A stretch of DNA of 60,000 nucleotides from Takakia lepidozioides (taxonomy: Eukaryota; Streptophyta; Takakiopsida; Takakiales; Takakiaceae), in contig CM060733.1 in assembly GCA_030704615.1 (NCBI GenBank), positions 62,002,001 to 62,062,000 on the forward strand. The letters run 5' to 3'. Shown here piece after piece: positions 33,050-42,732 of this stretch. Made by a program: the position numbers and the translations under genes. How positions within the stretch are numbered: the stretch's first letter is position 1; every line of letters starts with the position of its first letter. The notes beneath the pieces are model-generated. The model was not told where the DNA came from. It was given only the letters and a program-made list of their open reading frames with translations, and did not search any database.

Positions 33050-34000
33050 TCTCCGGATAAAGGCAGCCTTCTGGACTTGTTTGGCGGGATCAGCACTGGA
33101 TTGGCTGTTGTGCTATAGGCAAGTGTACGGATGAAGAAATACCTATATGTGGAGAGGGATGAGACTGCACGACGCGTCTCACTACGCCATGTTGCTCAGT
33201 TAGTACAGCAGTACCTTGAGCTGTTGCAGTTTGTGGATACCAGCAGGCATTACCAGCAGACATTTCCTTGCTGGGGGCGCAAGATTTGGAGCGGGCTGGC
33301 TCTATTCACTTGGTAGTGGCAGGTTGGCCCTGCCAAGGGCATTCATCGGCCAGGCATGGCAATGGATTGCGAGACTCGAGGTCGGGTCTGTTTTGGGAGA
33401 TGGTGCGGGTTTTGCACCATTTACAACTTCATCAAGCCAACGCTCCAGCATACATCCTGGAGAATGTGCCACTGATGGATGACACTCGGGCCCAGGTGAT
33501 GGCCATTGTGCATCAAGTTCGGTTGTGGCTCGGGTCAACAGTGTTGTTGGATGCAGCTGCAGTGGGGTCACGAGCTCATCGTCCACGGCTATGGTGGACC
33601 AACTTGATGCCACCAACACTGCTCAAGCGTGCATTTGATGGGGTGTAGCAGCTAGCACACCTAACAGTGGATAACATCTTGGACACGGGGAGGCAGTCTC
33701 AGCGTGTGAGACACGTTGACCGCTCACCTTTGGCAGTCGTCAACAAGGTGGGTCAACCACGAGCAACACTACCTACACTGCACAGCTTTCCAGGATCACA
33801 TGCTTTCCGGGACCTAGGCTCTTACTCAGTTGCAGCAGTTAGTGGAGCCTAATGCTGATGAACGTAAGCGGGCGATGGGTTTTTCCATTGGTACCACGAC
33901 GGTGCCATCTCTTTCTGAGGCATCACGTCGTCAGGTGTTGGGGCAAGCGATGGATCTCAATTGCTTGACCTGGATCATCAGCCTGAGTATGGCTGAACAG
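33050..34000 (+). pseudogene. C5 cytosine DNA methyltransferase domain, copy B (PCQ motif intact)
   Basis: Motif I is LLDLFGGISTGLAVVL, ended by TAG where copy A has CAG. YLYVERDETARR follows in the frame at 33131. The open frame 33268-33648 contains motif IV VVAGWPCQGHSS with catalytic Cys (TGC 33331-33333), the LRDSRSGLFWEMVRVL stretch, motif VI ILENVPLMDD and motif VIII RPRLWWTNL. Motifs IX-X follow (ERKRAMGFSIGTT, RRQVLGQAMDLN, about 33860-33970). The set and order fit a DNMT3/DRM-like SAM-dependent cytosine-C5 methyltransferase. About three disruptions separate it from a continuous frame. Confidence 0.9.
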
Positions 34001-34300
34001 CGCAGGTTGCGGATAACTTCTCCCACTACACTTCCCTTGACAGGCTCCCTGCCTATCGAGACGGTACAGGCAGTGAGTGGGGGTGAGCAGGTGGGGACCA
34101 CGGGGTGCAGGCATCCATGGCACACGTCATTGACTGAGCAGACATGGAGTACTGCTCAAGAGCTTGCAACATAGCAACCACTGGATGCGTCCTCTACCTC
34201 TAAGCCCATTGGACTTAAGGTTGCAGTTACGGAGGACAATTGGGAGCCTAAAATTGGATCCATTGTCACCGGAGGAGAGAGACGACATATACGCCGATTC

Positions 34301-35008
34301 TTGAGGGCTTACAGGAATTGCTTTGCCTTCAGTTTGAAGGACTTGGGAGCACGTAAGGGTCAGGAAATTCGCATTGAGTTGGCCACTGACACGCCAATAT
34401 TTCGGAGACCCTATAGATACAGTGATATGGAGAGGTCCTTGAACCAGATGAGGACTCAAGACCTTTGGGAGGCTGGTTTGGTGGAGCTCTCTGGTGGAGA
34501 TTATACTTCAGCCACAGTGATGCCAGCCAAGAAGGATGTCTATGGCAATTGGACGGAGAGACGTATGTGCGGTGATTACTGGCCTGTAAATCGTCAGACC
34601 AAGTCCAACAAGTATGCCATGCCCACACCAGATGAGATCTTTGATGCCATTAGGCATGCCAAGGTCTTTAGCACTTTGGATTTGCGATCTGGATATCACC
34701 AGTTGCCAATCAAGGAGGCGGACAAGCAGAAGACGACATTATGGGGGATCAATGAGCATGGGAAGGATTGCCTATATCAGTGGCAATTCTTACCATTCGG
34801 GCTTAAGAACGCTCCTGCAGAGTTCCAGAGAGTCATGGATAGGATTCTAGCAAGGGTAAAGTTTGCTTGGTACTACATAGATGACATCATCATCTTCAGT
34901 GCTACGGTGGAGGAGCATGAGAGACATCTTCAGGTGGTATTTGAGCTTGAGAGCGCATGGATTGAAGCTGCATCCGGGGAAGTGCAAGTTTTTCCACAGC
35001 CAGATTGA
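34301..35008 (+). CDS. reverse transcriptase, copy B
   Basis: A 235-residue open frame covers the Ty3 RT palm: GLVELSGGDYTSATVMPAKK, YAMPTPDEIFDAI, FSTLDLRSGYHQLPI, QFLPFGLKNAPAEFQRVMD and the catalytic YIDDIIIFS. It ends by frame change after the thumb begins (HERHLQVVFE). This would copy element RNA into DNA if the polyprotein were intact. Confidence 0.93.
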   Translation: MRAYRNCFAFSLKDLGARKGQEIRIELATDTPIFRRPYRYSDMERSLNQMRTQDLWEAGLVELSGGDYTSATVMPAKKDVYGNWTERRMCGDYWPVNRQTKSNKYAMPTPDEIFDAIRHAKVFSTLDLRSGYHQLPIKEADKQKTTLWGINEHGKDCLYQWQFLPFGLKNAPAEFQRVMDRILARVKFAWYYIDDIIIFSATVEEHERHLQVVFELESAWIEAASGEVQVFPQPD

Positions 35009-35259
35009 GTATCTGGGTCACATGATATATCCTGGAGGATTGGGGGGTACATGAGACTAAAGTAGAGGGCGTTGCGCAAATCCCACGCCCCACGGATATG
35101 AGCCGAGTTCGAGCTTTCATGGGGTTGGCAAACTATTATAGACGGTTTGTCAAGGGATTTAGTGCCATTGCAAAGGCTCTAACCAAGCTGACCAAGGTGG
35201 ACCATGAGTGGCAGTGGGAATATGAGTAGGAACGAGCTTTTCGAGAGCTCAAGGCGAGA

Positions 35260-35679
35260 TTGACCTCGACGCCCATCTTGAGACGACCTATCAGGGGGCG
35301 TTCCTTTCAACTACATACGGATTGGAGCATGCTGCGGCTTGGAGCAGTGCTCACACATGTGGATGATGAGGGAAGAGAGTTCGTAGTGGCTTATGCTAGC
35401 CGCTCGAACAATGCTGCAGATGCTAAGTATAGCTCATATGAGGGAGAGTGCATAGATGCAGTGTGGGCTGTGGCACACTCCAGGTGTTATCTATACGACA
35501 ATCTTTTCACCTTTGTCACGGATCACCAGCCACTCCAGTGGTTGATGGAGTCAGACAAGCTTACAGGGAAGCTTGCACGGTGGGCACTCATACTCCAGGT
35601 TATGCATCGACCGGATGAGCCCAATGAAGCGGCCGTGTGGAGCGTAGATATTGGAAAGGCGAGGGCCCATGTGGATTAG
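35260..35679 (+). pseudogene. RNase H region, copy B
   Basis: FQLHTDWSMLRLGAVLTHVD, FVVAYASRSNNAADAKYSSY, ECIDAVWAVAH and FVTDHQPLQWLMESDK match Ty3 RNase H. After VMHRPDEPNEA the frame enters sequence not shared with copy A, marking the truncation point. Confidence 0.88.
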
Positions 35680-35766
35680 CGGTTGGTCAGTTTTGATGTC
35701 TTTGTCGGGGTTGCATTCGGTTATGCAGATGTGGACATTGGGGGCAGTGATTGGTTTGTGGATGTA

Positions 35767-36237
35767 TCAGTTGTCTGTAGGTTGAGCGGGGGTGGCGTGT
35801 TGTTGGTGAATATGGGTTAGGTAGTCAGTGTTAGTGTGTTTGTAGAAGGTGGTGAGGAGGGTGAGATTGTGGTCGGGATCGCAATCATCATGTGAACCAA
35901 ATAGATCATCTTCTATTTGCCATGTGTTATCCTCTGAAGGATAGCCAGCCCATTTGCAGTGGTAGTAAGTATCTACGCAAGTGACACCAAAGGAATCAAT
36001 TGACGTTTGGGTCTTGACTCTAAGAATTGCTTCAATGATGAAGGCATCGGGGTTATCGGAGTTGTGTGAGGAGGAGGGGGGGAGGGTCGTCGGTGAGGTT
36101 AGTTGGGAGTGGGCAGGAGTTTCTGACATGCCTGCATCAGAGATTGATGTTGTGTGGGAGTTGTTGCGGGCAGGTTCGGTGTGTTGCATTGTTGGTAGTT
36201 GGTGAGGGGCAGTCGGGTGCGGCGGTAGTAGTGGCAT
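35767..36237 (-). pseudogene. chromodomain-containing ORF, possibly a chromovirus integrase tail
   Basis: The 156-residue minus-strand frame has a Ser/Thr/Pro/His-rich N-terminal half, then a chromodomain: FIIEAILRVKTQ, YYHCKWAGYPSEDNTWQIED and a C-terminal LLTTFYKH. The aromatic/acidic core (Y, W, NTW) of a methyl-lysine reader is present. Chromodomains end the integrase of Ty3 chromoviruses, where they guide insertion to heterochromatin. No integrase core is adjacent. It lies antisense to copy B just past its broken end, so it is a separate fragment or a captured host domain. Confidence 0.7.
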
Positions 36238-36444
36238 TAGTGGCGTATGACATCTTGAGTGTATGAAGGATGGAGGGAGCTGGGGTAGACCTAGAAGTCA
36301 TCACTAGTAAGTAGCGGAGAGTCCTCCCCTCCTTTATAGCTTCTCAATTTTGTATAGGCTCTAGCCTCGTCGTAATGAGGGTGGTCAAGCAGTGGGGCTC
36401 ATCACATCTCCATGACTATCAGGAGATAATTGAGATAAGGTTTA

Positions 36445-36730
36445 GGGCCAACTTCCATGTCTCGGCCAAATCGGCCAAGTTATCCAAAGTTTGCCGAATG
36501 TGCACAAATGTGACCTTCACAACAGGTAAAAGAGACATGGTAACCCAGTACAACAGGTGAAAAACAATTACCGATATCGGCCATGAACTCTGGCGCCAAA
36601 TTCCCAAGTATTGCGCTCACCGATGTCGATAACCGATATCTGGGCACCGGCTAAAATGAACGCAAGGAAGCAAGTCGACATTTTTGTCATCTAGTGCCAA
36701 CTTGGCCGACTGATACATGGAAGTTGGCCC
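36445..36730. mobile_element. Tourist-like MITE (PIF/Harbinger type)
   Basis: The termini GGGCCAACTTCCATGT and, inverted, ACATGGAAGTTGGCCC are perfect 16-bp inverted repeats. Partial pairing continues into CGGCCAAGTT. The element is flanked on both sides by TTA, the target duplication of PIF/Harbinger. It is 286 bp with no coding capacity, and the interior contains several CCGATATCGG-like words. Confidence 0.82.
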
Positions 36731-37764
36731 TTAGAATTGAAAATGGAAGAAAGAGCAACCATGTAGTCAGTCCATGGCTCTTATTTGAGCGCAGTGGGCC
36801 CGCTGTTAGCAGTACCTCATTAGGCTGAGGCTATACAGAAGTCAGAGGGTCCTTTATATACCCTCTCAGGGCGGGGGTCCGACCCTCTCAAGGGATGGTC
36901 CAGCCTTCTAGAAGGCTGCTCCAACCCCACACCGCCAACCCCCAAATACCCTTCTCCCACCACATGTACTCCCACCATTGACACTTCTACACTAGCTACC
37001 CCGCCTGGGCTCACTAAAAAGTCAGCCTTCTGAAATGTAAAAGTAAACTACAAAGTCCGACTTAGCTTTCCATGTGGTCTATGGCATCCACTCCATATGT
37101 AACAACACCCGTGCCCACCCTCCATAAACAGTGTTTCTAGGATGAGCTCAAGATTCATTTCCAAACAAAAAGATGAGAGCTTCAGGAAAAACCATACCTG
37201 CCAACCACATGATCTGGCCCTGCCCCATGCATCCCATGAGGGCAAGGGGTTCTCTACTGTCACTACTATCTCGTCCTTCCGTCATAATCGCATTACCTTG
37301 AAAAACTCGAGAATTTCCTCACACAAACTTATCCTTTAACATAGAGTAGTTCTAACACACTCAACTCCAAGCTTAGGAAACTCGCTACTTTGCTATGATT
37401 AGCAAACCAGTAGCATGTGCACAAAACTAAGTATGTGGCACAGCAGGTAGAGGGTAGTGAAACTAAGTATGCAAGCATGTTGACTCTATATTAATTGCCA
37501 CCCCATCACTGTTTCGGATAGAAAGCTGCAGGTCAAGTAGGGTAGAGGAAATTTCAAACTGACAACATAAGTGTTTGATCAGATGGAAGCTTGCTCCTTG
37601 CACTGAGCACTCTGCACAAGATTATTTCACCTAATCAATTTAGGTTGCTTCAATAAATTGAAAACCACTCATTGCATTATTGCAAAGTGGGCAGTCTTGA
37701 TAAGTTCGCAAACACTAAATATTCAACTGTACATATGTTACAGGTCGATTGGATGCAGATAACT
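36731..37764. other. 3' flank of the branching-enzyme gene
   Basis: No gene recognised. The part next to 37764 is expected to hold the 3' UTR and polyadenylation signals of the minus-strand gene. Confidence 0.3.
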
Positions 37765-37788
37765 TCACTCTGGTACTTTATAATAGAC
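37765..37788 (-). CDS. SBE: branching enzyme, last exon
   Basis: Acceptor TTGCAG, then VYYKVPE and stop TGA (37767-37765). Plant branching enzymes end in a similar short VYYRV-type tail, which is why this tiny exon is recognisable. Confidence 0.82.
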   Translation of the reverse strand, partial: VYYKVPE

Positions 37789-40700
37789 CTGCAACCGCAC
37801 ATATACATAAACTTAGAATCCACTAGATTTGACAGTCGTGCCAGAGGGCGGAGAGTGACCGTCTATTCAGGCAACAAACAATGGAGAGAAGATCAATTTT
37901 AGGTTTAATAATAAACCCTCATACAAGAGAAACCCTTCCACTCCCCCATTCTACTCTCATTCCGTACGCTTCCCCCCACCTGGTTCTCTGTTTCCTCAAT
38001 AGGCTACACCATGCACATTCTTATACCTATAAAAAGTGGAGGAAAAAGCTTCTGAAAAATAACATTCAGTGCATGCCCACACCTGGCATGTACGGGGAGG
38101 AGATAGAACCAAGAAGGAATTGGGTCGGCAATTGAAATTTGTCTCTGGCTTCCCTGGGACACCCTCAGGGTTCGTGAAGTGATCCACATCATGACCCACC
38201 TGCACCCACCAGCATTCTTGCAAGCCTCAAATCAGAAGTTACCATCCTCTAATAAGAGCACACTGTGCCATTGTTGCTACATTCATTCCTTGCTCCCCAC
38301 TTCTTGAGCCTCGTTGTACAATCAATATCAATAATAAAGGTGGTAGTTGCAGCCTAAGGTGGACCAAAATGAAACACACCATGAGTCCATAAAGTCCAAA
38401 ACATAGATAATAAATTCAAATTGAAAAATAATAGGCTGTTGGAGAGGCGGTTGAATTGATCTAAACCGTTAATTATTGACAGAGTGGACACTGTAGAATC
38501 ATTATTATGAGCGACGATTTGAATCGCCAAACGGATGAATGCCCATCAGTTTCCTTGCAACCTTCAATCCATACCCAAGAAAGACATCCAAAAGTCCATT
38601 GGACTTTGATCCCCCCTTCATCTACGGAAACTAACATGCTTAGCGAATAAAGTTTACTTATTAAAAAAAATTCTAATCATGAGAGACTTTATGGAATGAG
38701 CTTATTTGGAGGCACCAAAAAGTACATAATTTTTTTTCTTTGATGATTGTCAATGAATCTTCTCACTTTACATTCTTCATCTTTCAATGCACATTTGGAC
38801 AAGTCCTTTATAATGTGTTTTAAAATTCCATAATGGCTTTTTAAGGGGACTATAACAAATCCTTATGAACTTCTGAAAAAGTCCATAACTTCTAGCCATT
38901 TGCTTTTTTGGTTGAGACTTGGAATAGGGGAAATATATGTAGTTGAGCCTCCATGGCTTAGTCCCTTTTAACTATTAGCATTGTCATTTAGGAGTATGAT
39001 AATTTACAACTAATCAAGGTCCCAGAAAAACAGTGTTGTGATAGCATTTTTGGTCGACGGTTGGCTGCAACTACCCAGGTCAGCATCAAATCAGTATAGC
39101 CTTCCATTTCCCCAGAAAGTACTATCCCAATCACAGAAGAAAAAATTGGGAAAAGACCGCAAAAAAGGACAATGAGTACGTACCCGAGAATAGCCACTAA
39201 AGTCAGGGTCATCACTATCCAGTGCAATACGATACTTTCCAGGTAAGTCACATCCCACCTTCAATCTGCAATTCAATTTGAAGGATATTTTTCATCCAAA
39301 GTTCACACGAGAATCAGATCAATATCCTGCACAACCCCGCTAATTGCACAATGAGATACATTACATATTCTTTCTGGTTCTGTTGAGAGATACTGAGACA
39401 TTCCAGAAACTTTAAACTGCTACAAGCAGTACCCAGGGCCGTAAAAGCATTACAGAGTACACTTGCTGGTCTATTGGGGCCTCATGATAAGACCCGAATT
39501 TAAATTTCAGTTCCATAAGTAACAATGTACTGCCGAGAAGACATCAAAGGAGGATTCACTTACCCTTCATAGGTTTTGGATGGATGGAAATTGAACACAA
39601 ACACCAAATCACCTCTCTCAAAGATGATGAGCTGAACCAGGGTAGCATACCTCAGTGTCAATACAAAGTTTCCTTGCAAGAAAGGATAAAAAAACTGATA
39701 CACACAGCAAAGGTGTACCATACACCCAATACATGCCAAGCACACAATTAAGCATACCTATTCAAAGTGTTGTTGACATCAGCACTACATGCACAGTAGG
39801 TCCCAAGACTCAAAAATAAGATCAGACAGACGTCATCTATAAGCTGATTGATAGGGCCACCAACCTTGTCCATTTCACTGGTGAAGGATACAATCTGCTT
39901 GGAGGAGCTCAAAAATTTGAACTTCTTGTCCAGTAAATTCATTGCTCTGTCAAAATTGTTCATGAACTGCTCACACATACAGTTAACAGTAAGTTAGTTG
40001 GTTTGTTTCTAGAAACCACACGACATGTGTACAAATAATTGTGTGCCAGGATGACAAAGAAAGAATGAAACATTGTTCTATGCACTGATGCGGAATAGTC
40101 TTATAGCTGCTTGCATATGCCCTTTGAAACACGTACTCAATAAAGTAAACAAATCATAGAGAATTATGGATGTATATCCAACTCGAAGAACCTTGTAGCG
40201 GAGATGGTCAGTGTCCACGAGATCCCATTGCCTACGGCATCTCTTATAAATCCAACCATTGCCTTCTCTTGGAAAGTCAATCCACTCTGGGTGACCAAAC
40301 TACACCACAGTGGCAGCTAGTGAGATCACAGAGATGATAGTTGCCACAATCAATCTCTACAGAAAATATTTGACACTTCATTCTCAGAGCTGTAGGTTAC
40401 TAGAATGTAGTGTTGTCGACTGATGGGTCTACAACGCTGTGACAACAAATTGATCCCTCCATGGTTGCTGCTGAGTGCTTGATAATTGTAATGAACAAAT
40501 CAAGTCCAAGACAAGAACCAGGGATGACATAATCCATGCCACATTTGTGGCAAATCATTACTAGGTTTGATGCCACCTGAGCACCTTAGAAAGGCATTGC
40601 AGCAACCCTCTTCTTGCAGTTGCTGCAGGGAGTTGCACCACTCATTGGCGTTCAGAATATATACTATCTTGAGGTCTAGCAGTGACAAGTACAGATATAG

Positions 40701-42691
40701 AGTTAACACTCCAAAAGGGTCTTGTAGGCTTGCTCCAATCATTGATTAATGATTGAACTAGCCCACTCGTTCACACCCATGCCCATTTTGCTTTATAGTG
40801 TTTCCCCTTGGCCACATCAAATGGCTGCTTTGTTGGAGGATTGATGGAATATTACTAAACACACTTCCCAGCCCCTCATCTACAGCCCATGCCTATATAG
40901 TGAAAGTATAGTCGGACAGTAAACAGAGAGACTTCCAGTATTTTCTCCTTTTGTGCTGCAATGCAGCTCACATGCATTTGTCCAGCTCATGTCTTTTGCA
41001 TAGCGTTAGGTGGGATAAGACAGCTGGTTTCAATCGTTTTCGCATTTCCACCTATTCAAGGAGGCCAAATAGGACAGAGCATGGGTACAGTGCTTTTGTG
41101 GCTGAGGTGAGAGATACAATACCGGATGGTGCCTGCTCACCTCATTTCCCATGAAATTCAAGTAACCCTCGCCTCCTAATGCGAATGTGATGAAGTGGAT
41201 CATCTGCAAAATCAGAGCACTATATTTGTTAGCCAACAACTATCGTCAATAGAATGTACTCATAAGACGTCGTTTGCCGTAGCCTTGTGGCCATTGACCC
41301 CGCGCCCAGTTTGAGCGGAACACAAAGGGACAGAACCTACCTCTGTCAGGGGCTGACGTCGGTAGTAAGACTTACCTTGATATAAAACATTGATCCGGAT
41401 CTCTCTTGGTCAGAAGATTGTGACAGAAGTACTGTTTCTGTCATACTTCCCTTGTTCATATAGTGCATATTAGCAGCTCATAGAACATTACCACTAATTC
41501 GACTTCTTAGAGTCAAGTGGCTGGAAGTAAGCAGTGCCATCGACTTGATTCACGAGTCAAGTGGTTGGTACTAACTTTGTTCTCATTTTCAGGTTGGTTA
41601 AATCTGACACAAGGCATCGGCTACAGTAGACCAGCCAGAAGAGCAATATACATTGATCTGATCATGTAGAAGGTGTACAGATATACTCCAGTATGCTGCT
41701 GCTACAGGGCCTAGCACAAGATATCAGAGATTAGTTCACCATCAAATGTCATGTTGGTTCATTAGGAACCTGCACGGAAGTACCATTCTCCTTTCTGTCT
41801 TTGTAGACCATGTATGTAGTAGTAGCAGATAGTGGAGGGCAAAAAACCCTAATTCCACTTTGGCATAAGAAAGGATAATCCAGAATAGACTATCAAATTT
41901 CTCCTAAGAGAAATATAAGAAACAGATATGTGCTGCTTTCAAAAGTATTAGAGATTGTACTCATAAGATGTTGTTTGCCGTAGCCTTGTGGCCATTGACC
42001 CCGCGCCCAGTTTGAGCGGGAACAAAAGGGGCTGACGTTGGTAGTGTGACTTACCATCATATATAGAATTGATCCGGGTTTTCCAGATATCCTCTAGAAA
42101 TCCCTTCACACAAGCATCGATCTGCTGTGTGTGATTTGCCCAAAAACTAGGCCTCAGGAGGGCCTGGGCTTTTGGCTCAGCCTCGAGACTTTCAAAGTTG
42201 TTAACAGGGGTACAGGCACAATTCCCTTGATAGAATTGAAGAGAGCGTCTCTTTGGTGAGAGAACCCCGGACAGTGTATCAGATAGTGAATACTGTCTTC
42301 AGATTGCCCACACAGCGGGCAATTGCACTCTCCCTTTCCTCTCTGCTTCTGTTTGCTGTTCAAAGGTAGGCTTCCTGCCCTGAGTTTAAATTTCAGTCTA
42401 GTGCCGAGAGTGGGTAGACCCTTGAGGTCATCCAAGATGTCCTCCCCCATGTCACTGACTGGAAACAAGTTCAGGGAAGTTTTCTGCCTAACTTCATTTT
42501 CATCAGACAATCTCATGGCAACAGACATGGCTGAGGACACTACAGCCTCTAAGTCAGATTTATCCAGCAGGGTCAAGACTTGCGGATCCAGGTCCAGGTC
42601 CTTGAGAATCTCTTCTACTCTCCTCTGCCAGGACTTAGCCTGTTTGACAGGGCGGTCCTGTTTCCAAGATATAGAGTCGATTAAAAAGTAT

Positions 42692-42732
<41 letters not shown>

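Larger units (their letters stand above)
31600..35625 (+). mobile_element. Ty3/Gypsy retrotransposon with a DNA methyltransferase domain, copy B (both ends missing)
   Basis: It is homologous to copy A from about 22740 to about 27005: linker, protease, methyltransferase, RT and RNase H. It lacks gag, integrase and LTRs. It leaves homology near ATGCATCGACCGG at about 35612. RT and methyltransferase frames are better preserved than in copy A, but the protease region has stops and small deletions. Confidence 0.88.
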
